A stretch of 7,400 nucleotides of DNA from Ktedonobacterales bacterium (GCA_025450405.1 JANWHL010000169.1:1-7400); one strand, 5' to 3'. Counted from the stretch's first letter, positions 1 through 6,142 are shown. The notes: a model not told the origin generated them from the sequence alone. Program-made: numbers and translations.

Positions 1-395
1 ACAAGTATTCCCAGGACGCCGATGGCTACTTCTGGTACGCCGGGCGCTCCGATGACATGCTCAAGGTCAGCGGCCAGTGGGTCTCGCCGATCGAGGTGGA
101 GAACGCGCTCAGCGCCCACCCCGCCGTCCTGGAAGCCGCCGTCGTCGGCCGCGAGGATGCCGATGGCCTGGTCAAGCCGCAGGCCTACGTCGTCCTCCAG
201 GAGGGCCAAACCCCCTCCGAGGAGCTGGCCGAGGCGCTCAAACAGCACGTGAAGGCGACCCTCCAGCCCCACAAGTACCCGCGCTGGATCGTCTTTGTCC
301 CCGAGCTGCCCAAGACCGCCACCGGCAAGATCCAGCGCTACCGGCTGCGCGAGCAGCTGCGCGCGCGGTCGGACGGCGCGGATAGTGCGAGCTAG
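1..395 (+). CDS. Benzoate-CoA ligase family acyl-CoA synthetase, C-terminal part (5' end outside window)
   Basis: This is the last 130 codons of an ANL-superfamily enzyme, read in frame from base 3 to the TAG at 393-395. The family activates a carboxylic acid with ATP to an acyl-adenylate and then to the CoA thioester, in the cytoplasm. Visible motifs are the A8 hinge (GRSDDMLKVSGQWVSP-EVE, about bases 42-103), which starts the mobile C-terminal domain, and the A10 motif PKTATGKIQRYRLRE, whose catalytic Lys is codon 327-329. The GYFWYAGRSDDM lead-in, the GQWVSP sequence and the HKYPRWI stretch before A10 resemble benzoate/aromatic-acid CoA ligases more than acetyl-CoA synthetases. The substrate cannot be fixed because the acyl-binding N-terminal domain lies outside the window. 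The next gene starts 60 nt downstream on the same strand with no visible terminator between, so cotranscription is likely. No frame damage is visible. Confidence 0.9.
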   Translation, partial: KYSQDADGYFWYAGRSDDMLKVSGQWVSPIEVENALSAHPAVLEAAVVGREDADGLVKPQAYVVLQEGQTPSEELAEALKQHVKATLQPHKYPRWIVFVPELPKTATGKIQRYRLREQLRARSDGADSAS

Positions 396-455
396 ACCCA
401 TCCGGAGGGCGGCGCGACACGGCACGCGAGCATCGACTCGGCGGGAGGCATGGCG

Positions 456-1334
456 ATGGCCCTGGAGGAGCTGACCCGGCTCGCCCGCGCCGTCGAGGAC
501 AACTGGTGCGCGGCGTGGGCCTCGCTGGGCATCGTCCGCCACGAGCTGCCCACCTACGTGGACGCCCCACCCGCGTTCGTGCGGGTTCGCACGCCCGGCG
601 CCCCTGACATGCTCCTGAACATCGTCCTGCGCTACCACGGACGCGCGCCCGTCCAGCGCGAGGACCTGGAGGCGATCGTCGCCCCCTATATGACTCAGGG
701 CCTGCCGTTCCAGTGGTGGCTGCTGCGCGGCGACGAGCCCGAAGACCTGCGCGAGCGGCTGCGACGCCTCGCCCTCACGTCGTGCGGCGGCTCCGTCTGC
801 ATGGCCCTATCGCTCACCGGGTGGAACCCATCACGCGCCCTTCCGCCCGCGGCGCTCCCGCCGGACCCCGCCGCGACGGCCGGCCCCGTCACCAGCCGGG
901 CGGACGCCAAAGCCGCGCACCAGGTGATCTGCGAGGTCTTCGCCGTGCCATCGGACCCCATGGCGCGCTGGACCACCGCGAACCCGGCGTTCCAGCTCTA
1001 TCTGGCGCGCTGGGCGGGCCAGCCGGTGTCCGCGCTCGCCGTCCTGCGCGACCGGACCACCGCCGGCATCTACCACGTCGCCACGCGTCCCGGCTATCGC
1101 CGCCGCGGCCTGGCCGGCCATCTGCTGGCGCTGGCGCTGCGCGACGCGCGCGCGGCCGGCGCCGATCTCGCGACGCTCACCGCGACCCCCGAGGCGCGCC
1201 CACTCTACGAGTCGCTGGGCTTCCGCGCCTGCGGCTGGATCGAGCAGTGGATTCCCGGCCCCGACCTGATGAACGACCTACATGACAGCGGACACGGCCG
1301 GCGGGGCTACGCGTCGGCCACGGGAGGATGGTAG
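456..1334 (+). CDS. Two-domain GNAT-family N-acyltransferase (first of two paralogues)
   Basis: This is a 292-residue protein with a C-terminal GNAT fold, residues about 145-270. The acyl-CoA pyrophosphate-binding motif A is GYRRRGLA (213-220, R/Q-x-x-G-x-A), preceded by the beta-4 strand AGIYHVATRP and followed by the motif B-like PLYESLGF (249-256). Residues 1-125 form a separate, less conserved half that may be a degenerate GNAT domain. The family moves an acyl group from acyl-CoA to an amine; donor and acceptor here are unknown. The start was chosen at ATG 456 because the GGGAGG at 443-448 lies 7 nt upstream, whereas the alternative ATG at 450 is only 1 nt from it. The last roughly 20 residues, after WIPGPD, are low-complexity and lie over the leader of the next gene, whose ribosome site GGGAGG (1322-1327) is inside this gene. 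Being between an acyl-CoA ligase and a CoA transferase suggests an acyl-CoA-linked role (inference). Confidence 0.82.
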   Translation: MALEELTRLARAVEDNWCAAWASLGIVRHELPTYVDAPPAFVRVRTPGAPDMLLNIVLRYHGRAPVQREDLEAIVAPYMTQGLPFQWWLLRGDEPEDLRERLRRLALTSCGGSVCMALSLTGWNPSRALPPAALPPDPAATAGPVTSRADAKAAHQVICEVFAVPSDPMARWTTANPAFQLYLARWAGQPVSALAVLRDRTTAGIYHVATRPGYRRRGLAGHLLALALRDARAAGADLATLTATPEARPLYESLGFRACGWIEQWIPGPDLMNDLHDSGHGRRGYASATGGW

Positions 1335-1338
1335 TGAC

Positions 1339-2253
1339 GTGCCCGATCGGCGCATGACCATGGCTGAGGCCATCTCGCGCCATGTTCCCGACGGGAGCGT
1401 GGTGGCGCTTGGCTGCGCGTTGGAGCCGCTGATCCCCTTCGCCGCTGGCCACGCGATCATCCGCCAGCGGCGGCGCGACCTGACGCTCGTCGGCCCCATC
1501 TCCGACATCCTCTTCGACCAATTGATCGGCGCCGGCTGCGTGGCGCGCGTGGTGGCCGCCTGGGTGGGCAATGTCAGTGCTGGCCTGGGTCACTGCTACC
1601 GCCGCGCCGCCGAGCACGGCATCCCGCACCCCCTCGTCATCGAGGACCATAGCAACTTCAGCGTCTCGCTGGCGCTGCTGGCCGCGGCGCTTGGCGCGCC
1701 CTACATCCCGACCACCTCACTGCTCGGCAGCGACATCGCCCGTGACCACCCCACCATGCGTGTCCTGCCCTCGCCCCTGGACGACCGGCCACACCTCGTC
1801 GTCCCCGCGCTCCGGCCCGACGTGGCGATTCTGCACGTGCAGCGGGCGGACGCCGAGGGGCGCGCCCACGCCTGGGGCGGGCTGGGCATCTGCGAGGAGG
1901 CGGCGCTGGCGGCGCGCGGGGTGATCTACACCGCCGAGGAGATCGTCCCGGCGGAAGTTATTCTGAGCGACCCCAACCGCGTGCTGGCGCCCGCCTTCAA
2001 GACGCTGGCGGTCGTCCACACGCCTGGCGGCGCGCACCCCTCGCCGGTGCAGGGCTACTATGGGCGCGACCACGCCGCCTTCGCCGAGTACCACGCGCGG
2101 ACGCGCACGGAGGAAGGCTACGCGGACTGGCTGCGCGAGTGGGTGCTCGACCCACCGGACCGCGCCGCCTACCTGGAGCACCTGGGCGCGGCGCGCTGGG
2201 CCGATCTCGCGCCGGACGCGCCGCACCTGGCCGCGCCGGTAGACTACGCGTGA
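1339..2253 (+). CDS. CoA transferase family I, subunit A (glutaconate CoA-transferase/IpdA-like)
   Basis: This is a 304-residue protein resembling the alpha subunits of two-subunit class I CoA transferases (GctA, AtoD, IpdA group), which with subunit B move CoA between acyl groups via a glutamyl-CoA intermediate. Visible landmarks are the N-terminal MAEAI-RHVPDGSVVALG strand-turn, DLTLVGPISD, an IEDHSNFS segment (about 101-108), the P-x-x-SLLGSDI loop (about 124-133), the EEIVP motif, and the family-typical HTPGGAHPSPV followed by YYGRD. The start is uncertain. GTG 1339, 4 nt after the preceding stop and 11 nt after GGGAGG (1322-1327), gives VPDRRMTMAEAI and is preferred. ATG 1354 or 1360 would also keep the fold. 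An upstream ATG at 1282 would add 19 low-complexity residues and overlap the GNAT gene by 53 nt. The partner subunit follows after 11 nt. Physiological acyl donor and acceptor are not recognisable. Confidence 0.85.
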   Translation: MPDRRMTMAEAISRHVPDGSVVALGCALEPLIPFAAGHAIIRQRRRDLTLVGPISDILFDQLIGAGCVARVVAAWVGNVSAGLGHCYRRAAEHGIPHPLVIEDHSNFSVSLALLAAALGAPYIPTTSLLGSDIARDHPTMRVLPSPLDDRPHLVVPALRPDVAILHVQRADAEGRAHAWGGLGICEEAALAARGVIYTAEEIVPAEVILSDPNRVLAPAFKTLAVVHTPGGAHPSPVQGYYGRDHAAFAEYHARTRTEEGYADWLREWVLDPPDRAAYLEHLGAARWADLAPDAPHLAAPVDYA

Positions 2254-2264
2254 GGGAGAGGACC

Positions 2265-3044
2265 ATGGCGCGCACGGGCCGGAACTACACGCCGCAGGAG
2301 ATGATGGTCGTCTGCGCCGCACGAGAGATCCGCGACGGCGAGGTGGTCTTCGTGGGCATGCGCCTGCCACTGCTGGCCTTCGCCCTGGCCAAGCGCACCC
2401 ACGCGCCCACGGCCGTCGGGCTCTTCGAGAACGGCCTGGTGCGCGACCAGCCGGCGGACGCCCTGCTTTACACCATGGGCGACTCGCCCAACATCCTGGG
2501 CGCCGAGTGGGCCAACCGCACTAGCGCCCTGATGGGCCTGCTGGCCCAGGGCCACGCGCATCTGGGCTTTGTCGGCGGCGCCGAGGTGGACCGCTTTGGC
2601 AACCTGAACACCTCGTACATTGGCCCGCGCGACCACCCCAAGGTCAAACTCCCCGGCAGCGGCGGTGGAGCCGACATCGCCTCGCTGGCGAGACGGCTGG
2701 CCATCATCATGGCGCACGAGCGCCACCGCTTCCCCGAGCGCGTCAGCTACATCACCAGCCCCGGCTATGGCGATGGCGGCGACTGGCGCGCGCGTGTGGG
2801 GCTGCCGCGCGGCGGCCCGGCGGCGGTCATCACCACGCTGGCGGTCCTCGGCTTCGATCCCGACACCCACGAGATGCTGCTGCGCTCGTGGCACCCCGGC
2901 GGCGACGCCGCGACCGTGCGCGCCAACACCGGCTGGGACCTGCGCCTGACCCCCGACGCGACCGCGACGCCGGTCCCCAGCGCCGCCGAGCTGCGCATCA
3001 TCCGCGAGTGCGATCCCGAGGGCTTCTGGACACATCACGCCTAG
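2265..3044 (+). CDS. CoA transferase family I, subunit B (glutaconate CoA-transferase/IpdB-like)
   Basis: This 259-residue protein is the catalytic partner of the preceding subunit A. It carries FENGLVRD with Glu55, at the position of the catalytic glutamate of class I CoA transferases (ENG in the SCOT group, an equivalent Glu in GctB). It also has the GGAEVDRFGNLNTSYIG stretch typical of GctB/IpdB, and the glycine loop LPGSGGGADI that lines the CoA site. As I recall the M. tuberculosis IpdB sequence, it lacks the ENG Glu and works as a ring-opening hydrolase; the Glu here argues for genuine transferase activity (inference). ATG 2265 is preferred because GGGAGAGGA (2254-2262) directly precedes it. 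The same frame is open upstream to 2139, but that part reads as low-complexity Arg/Gly/Ala antiframe of subunit A. The gene sits 11 nt after the subunit A stop and 14 nt before the second GNAT gene, so the group is almost certainly one transcript. Confidence 0.88.
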   Translation: MARTGRNYTPQEMMVVCAAREIRDGEVVFVGMRLPLLAFALAKRTHAPTAVGLFENGLVRDQPADALLYTMGDSPNILGAEWANRTSALMGLLAQGHAHLGFVGGAEVDRFGNLNTSYIGPRDHPKVKLPGSGGGADIASLARRLAIIMAHERHRFPERVSYITSPGYGDGGDWRARVGLPRGGPAAVITTLAVLGFDPDTHEMLLRSWHPGGDAATVRANTGWDLRLTPDATATPVPSAAELRIIRECDPEGFWTHHA

Positions 3045-3058
3045 GCGAGGTGGGAGTC

Positions 3059-3883
3059 ATGGATGAAACAACCCGTCGTGCCTGGAGCGCGGCCGTCGAA
3101 GCCAACTATCTGACCCTCTATCGAACGGGGTGCGCACGCATCCGGGGAGCCGAGTTGCGCGAGCATGCCGAGTCCTTTGTGGCATTATCCGGATTGCCGC
3201 TCCCGCTCGGCAATGCGGTGGTCCGGGTCAACTGGGGGGCAACGCTCACGACAGAGGCACTGCGCACGCGCATCGCGGCAACGCTCGAGCCGTTCAGATC
3301 GCGCGGCGTGCCTGGCCTGTGGTATGTCTGGCCGTCCTCCCAGCCCACCAACCTCGGGGAAGCACTGGCCACCTACGGGCTCGCGCATGTGGGTGATCCG
3401 TCCGCGATGGCGCTCGATCTGGTCAACTGGACGGCGAACATCCCCCCTGTCCTCGGGCTGCGCATTCACGCCGTGGCGGACCCCAATACTCACGACCGCT
3501 GGGTCGACACGCTGATCGCGGGCTTCGAATTCGCGGCGCACACGCACGGCGCCGTCCGGGCCCTGTGCGCCATGCTGGCGGGTGGACCGCCCGTCTACCA
3601 ATATCTCGGCTATCTTCGCGATCAGCCGGTCGCCACGGCGACGCTGGTGCGCGGTGACGGCGAGGCCGGTATCTACAATGTGGCAACGATCCCCGCCGCG
3701 CGCGGGAGTGGCATCGCGACCGCGATGACGGCGACCGTCTTGCGTGCCGCCCGCGACCTGGGATGCCAGACGGCCATTTTGATCGCCACCGCGCCGGGCG
3801 AGGCGGTCTATCGCGGCTTGGGTTTCGAGGAATGTTGCCGGGTGGGAGAGTATGTCTGGCAACCGGGTACCGTGCCGGAATGA
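3059..3883 (+). CDS. Two-domain GNAT-family N-acyltransferase (second paralogue)
   Basis: This 274-residue protein has the same layout as the GNAT encoded at 456-1334. An N-terminal half (about 1-130, opening AAVEANYLTLY against AVEDNWCAAW in the other) is followed by a C-terminal GNAT domain. Motif A is AARGSGIA (213-220) after the strand AGIYNVATIP, and motif B-like YRGLGF is at 251-256. The shared AGIY-VAT strand, aligned motif positions and equal spacing suggest an old gene duplication inside the operon. ATG 3059 was chosen because the purine-rich GAGGTGGGAG (3047-3056) lies just upstream; the open frame further upstream overlaps subunit B and has no protein-like character. Codon choice looks a little less GC3-extreme than in its neighbours, which may reflect separate acquisition. 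The substrate is unknown; a role with the operon's acyl-CoA products is inferred from context. Confidence 0.8.
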   Translation: MDETTRRAWSAAVEANYLTLYRTGCARIRGAELREHAESFVALSGLPLPLGNAVVRVNWGATLTTEALRTRIAATLEPFRSRGVPGLWYVWPSSQPTNLGEALATYGLAHVGDPSAMALDLVNWTANIPPVLGLRIHAVADPNTHDRWVDTLIAGFEFAAHTHGAVRALCAMLAGGPPVYQYLGYLRDQPVATATLVRGDGEAGIYNVATIPAARGSGIATAMTATVLRAARDLGCQTAILIATAPGEAVYRGLGFEECCRVGEYVWQPGTVPE

Positions 3884-5144
3884 GCGCCGAACCTTCACCC
3901 TCGGCGTCAACTACTGGCCGCGCCACAAGGCGATGGCCTGGTGGAAGGCGTTCGACCACGCCGAGGTGGAGACGGAGTTCGGCGAGATCGCGGCGCTGGG
4001 ACTCAGCGTCGTGCGCATCTTCCTGCTCTGGGAGGACTTCCAGCCCGCACCGGACGTGGTGAGCGAGACCGCGCTGGCCGATCTGGGCGTGGTCCTCGAC
4101 GTCGCCCAGGCGCTCGGCCTGCGCGTGCTACCGACCTTCTTCACCGGCCACATGTCCGGCGTGAACTGGTGGCCCACCTGGGCGCTGCTGGACGACGACA
4201 CGTCGGCGGGCGGCACAGCGGGTGCGGCCAGCGATGAGGCGATCATCCGCGTGGCCGGCGGGAGCGCCACCCACCGGCGCGGACGCGACCCCTACACCGA
4301 TCCGCTCATGCTGGCGGCGGCGCGCGCCCAGGTGGAGGTCGTTTGCGGCCGCTACGGCGCGCATCCCGCCGTCTGGGCCTGGGACCTGGCCAACGAGCCC
4401 GACCTCTTCGCGGTCCCGCGCACGTACGCGGAGGGCGCGGCGTGGAACGCTACCCTCGCCGCGGTCGTGCGCGCGCACTCCGACCGGCCCGTCACCCTTG
4501 GCGCGCACCTGCCCAGCCTGGTCCGCTACACCGGCTTCCGTCCAGACCATCTCGCCCCACACAATGACTTCCTCTCCATGCACGCCTACAGCGTCTACTA
4601 CCGCCCCACGCCCGAGGCCGACCCGCTGGACCCCGACGTGATCCCCGCCGCCGCGCTCGCCACGGCCGCCCTGGGCGGCAAGTCGGTCCTGCTGGGGGAA
4701 TTCGGCTACGCCAGCGCGCGGCCGGGTGCCCACGCCGAGACGGTCCTGGCCGGTCCGCCCGGCCACGAGCGCGCCCAATACCTTGCCAACGACGACGACG
4801 GTGGGCGCTTTTACACCGCGGTGCTGGAGCGGCTGGCGCGCGCTGGTGCGCTGGGCGCCTTCGCCTGGGTCTTCTCCGACTACGCGCCCGAGGCCTGGGA
4901 CCGTCCGCCGTTGAATACGCACATCCACGAGCGCTTCTTCGGCCTCACCCGCGCCGACGGATCGGTGAAGCCCTCCGGCGAGGCCATGCGCGCCTTCGCC
5001 GCGCGCGCCTTCGCCGCGCGCGCGGCCGCTGGCGAACCGCCCTCTGGGGCGATCACCCCGCCGCGGCTCGACCCGGAGGAGTGGTACCGCGATCCCGCCG
5101 CCAACTTCCGCGCGCTGCTCGCCCGGTACCGAGGGCTGCTCTAG
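3852..5144 (+). CDS. Cytoplasmic glycoside hydrolase, clan GH-A (GH5-like cellulase/mannanase fold)
   Basis: This 430-residue protein has the (beta/alpha)8 hydrolase signature of clan GH-A. It opens with FTLGVNYWPR and a WW motif. The acid/base Glu is E182 in WAWDLANEP, and the nucleophile Glu is E283 in VLLGEFGYAS. Aromatic sugar-platform segments include TGHMSGVNWWPTW (98-110) and the SMHAYSVYY strand. There is no signal peptide, so it should act on a short intracellular oligosaccharide or glycoside rather than on polymer outside the cell. Substrate specificity (glucoside, mannoside or other) cannot be read from sequence. The frame's only plausible ATG is 3852, inside the preceding gene, giving a 32-nt overlap after the purine stretch GGTGGGAGAG. 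About 13 residues precede the conserved FTLGVNYWP. An out-of-frame ATGA sits at 3880, at the stop of the upstream gene. The C-terminal tail carries an Ala/Arg tandem repeat. Confidence 0.85.
   Translation: MSGNRVPCRNERRTFTLGVNYWPRHKAMAWWKAFDHAEVETEFGEIAALGLSVVRIFLLWEDFQPAPDVVSETALADLGVVLDVAQALGLRVLPTFFTGHMSGVNWWPTWALLDDDTSAGGTAGAASDEAIIRVAGGSATHRRGRDPYTDPLMLAAARAQVEVVCGRYGAHPAVWAWDLANEPDLFAVPRTYAEGAAWNATLAAVVRAHSDRPVTLGAHLPSLVRYTGFRPDHLAPHNDFLSMHAYSVYYRPTPEADPLDPDVIPAAALATAALGGKSVLLGEFGYASARPGAHAETVLAGPPGHERAQYLANDDDGGRFYTAVLERLARAGALGAFAWVFSDYAPEAWDRPPLNTHIHERFFGLTRADGSVKPSGEAMRAFAARAFAARAAAGEPPSGAITPPRLDPEEWYRDPAANFRALLARYRGLL
4988..5023 (+). repeat. 15-bp tandem duplication inside the GH5-like gene
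   Basis: The unit CGCCTTCGCCGCGCG at 4991-5005 is repeated exactly at 5006-5020, and the identity runs 3 nt further on each side (36 nt of period 15). The period is a multiple of three, so the frame is kept and the protein reads A-F-A-A-R twice (MRAFAARAFAARAAAGE). It lies in a helix-prone Ala/Arg linker after the hydrolase core, so it is probably a neutral slippage product. Confidence 0.85.
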
Positions 5145-5228
5145 CCCACCGACCAGGGCGGCATGATCCCGCGCATGCGTGATCGCTCTCCCGGCACGTC
5201 GGGTCATCATCAATGCATGTAGCCCCCG
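5145..5228. other. Short gap between converging genes, no clear terminator
   Basis: Eighty-four bases separate the stop of the GH5-like gene from the stop of the - strand SnoaL-like gene. A near-palindrome at 5165-5184 (GATC arms, GCGCATGCG centre, one mismatch and one wobble) could form a weak bidirectional stem, but no T tract follows on either strand. No other signal was seen. Confidence 0.4.
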
Positions 5229-5612
5229 CTAATACATGGGGTTGCCATTGAGCGAAGCTTCCTTGGGAATCACTTGCAGAGAGTCCCAATGCTCCACAAT
5301 CCTGCCAGCGCTATCGAAGCGGAAGAAATCCATCGTCACATACTCATCGCCACCTGGCCAGGTCTGGTGGGTGTGCAACGCCGCCAGGTCACCTTCACCA
5401 ACCGCCCGGACAAATTCGATGGACTTGTGAGGATACTCCCTGTGCATCCGCTCGAAATACTCGATGAATGCCTCCGGGCCATTGCCCACCAACGGGTTGT
5501 GCTGAATATACTCGTTGCCCACATAGAGCCGGACGGCTTCTCTCGGGTTGCCCTCGTAGGCCATCTGGTAGAAGGCCATCGCGTTCTGTTTGTTTGCTTC
5601 AAGATCCGGCAT
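5229..5612 (-). CDS. SnoaL-like / NTF2-fold small protein
   Basis: This 127-residue cone-shaped-barrel protein resembles the SnoaL-like group annotated as predicted aldol-condensation or polyketide-cyclase-like enzymes (COG4922-type). Family landmarks are the N-terminal helix NKQNAMAFYQMAYEGNP, YIQHNPLVGNGPEAF (35-49), a pocket with H80 and H82 (ALHTHQTWPGG), the strand VTMDFFRFD and the C-terminal EHWDSLQ (107-113). It has no signal peptide and should be cytosolic. The start is ATG 5612, preceded on the - strand by AAGAGGGA (complement of about 5618-5625); an extension to 5723 is open but reads as Arg/Gly-rich non-protein. Members are often stand-alone, and the substrate cannot be predicted. 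It converges with the operon before it, and its G+C is clearly lower than the operon's (roughly mid-50s by eye), which suggests a separate origin. Confidence 0.85.
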   Translation of the reverse strand: MPDLEANKQNAMAFYQMAYEGNPREAVRLYVGNEYIQHNPLVGNGPEAFIEYFERMHREYPHKSIEFVRAVGEGDLAALHTHQTWPGGDEYVTMDFFRFDSAGRIVEHWDSLQVIPKEASLNGNPMY

Positions 5613-5686
5613 GGTTGTCCCTCTTGGTCTTGGCACTCCCCACGTCTGGTGGCGGGCGATGCTCGAGCCACGTAGGCGGCGACCCG

Positions 5687-5828
5687 CTCCGCGGACGCCT
5701 GTCACCGTTTCCGCGGAGGCCACGCCGGTGGCCTGCGTCGCCGGAGGCTTCGTCGGGGCGTCCGGTGGACGCCCGTCGCGTCTTCAGAGGGCCTCTGGGG
5801 GAGACCCGTCGCCGGGAAACCGCGGCGA
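5687..5828. repeat. Cluster of five consecutive inverted repeats
   Basis: Five perfect-stem hairpins follow each other: CTCCGCGGA/TCCGCGGAG (9 bp, 5687-5695 with 5710-5718, 14-nt loop); AGGCCAC/GTGGCCT (7 bp, 5717-5734, loop GCCG); GGGCGTCC/GGACGCCC (8 bp, 5756-5774, loop GGT); CAGAGG/CCTCTG (6 bp, 5785-5797); and TCGCCG/CGGCGA (6 bp, 5809-5828). None is followed by a T tract, so simple terminators are unlikely. GC-rich DNA yields chance stems, but the run of tight-loop stems is dense. It could be a structured RNA leader of the - strand gene, a small RNA, or a protein-binding array. No known RNA family was recognised. Confidence 0.5.
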
Positions 5829-6033
5829 GCCACCGCGCTTTGGTATGAAGCGCCGGCCATTCCTATCCCACCGGGCGCCCGGTCCAGCGCCCGCGCCGGC
5901 GCGCATCGTGAGCATGGAACATACCACAGCGCCCGGAAGCGGCGCCGGGGGCGCGTGGGCGGCAATGGATGGCCATGTGGGCGGCCAGACACGGGCATAC
6001 CCCATGTCACGGCGTGGTATGGTGCCCCTAGTT

Positions 6034-6077
6034 GTTGGGCGGGCTACCCATCTGGGTAGTCCCCTCACCCGCCCAAC
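6034..6077. promoter_or_regulatory. Nested 10-bp hairpin in the leader of the TMEM175-type gene
   Basis: The arms GTTGGGCGGG (6034-6043) and CCCGCCCAAC (6068-6077) are perfectly complementary over 10 bp. They enclose a second perfect hairpin, CTACCCA/TGGGTAG (6044-6059), stacked directly on the left arm, plus an unpaired TCCCCTCA on the right. The asymmetric nested shape is more like a folded RNA element than a simple operator. There is no T run after it, so it is not an ordinary intrinsic terminator. It lies 122 nt upstream of the channel gene start. Function is unknown. Confidence 0.55.
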
Positions 6078-6115
6078 GCGGGGGGCGCGCTTTCCCTCCG
6101 GTGCGCTACTCTCCC

Positions 6116-6142
6116 AGGAGGTGACCCCGCCACCGGGCGGGG
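6116..6142 (+). promoter_or_regulatory. Orphan perfect Shine-Dalgarno followed by a GC hairpin
   Basis: AGGAGGTGA (6116-6124) is a full match to the 16S rRNA 3' tail complement, but no start codon lies 5-12 nt downstream. Instead a hairpin CCCCGCC/GGCGGGG (6125-6142, loop ACCG) starts at once. The first ATG is at 6156 and opens a 28-codon frame (6156-6242) that overlaps the channel gene start at 6200. If the hairpin folds, the SD-to-ATG distance falls to about 13 nt. This may be a ribosome standby site or a leader-peptide arrangement, or chance. Confidence 0.35.

Noticed and set aside
450..455. ATG 450 as start of the first GNAT gene
   Set aside because: It lies only 1 nt after GGGAGG, too close for ribosome binding; ATG 456 has a 7-nt spacing.
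5165..5184. Near-palindrome as a bidirectional terminator between the converging genes
   Set aside because: The stem has a mismatch and a wobble and no T tract follows on either strand.
5687..5828. CRISPR array
   Set aside because: The stems differ in sequence and spacing and there are no identical repeats separated by uniform spacers.
5870..5883. Perfect palindrome ACCGGGCGCCCGGT
   Set aside because: Real as sequence, but short GC palindromes are expected here and nothing ties it to a function beyond the general hairpin richness.
5990..6090. T-box, cobalamin or fluoride riboswitch
   Set aside because: I looked for the T-box GGGTGGNACCGCG-type core, the cobalamin GCCACTG box and the crcB core; only loose partial strings such as GGCACCATACCACG on the - strand were found.
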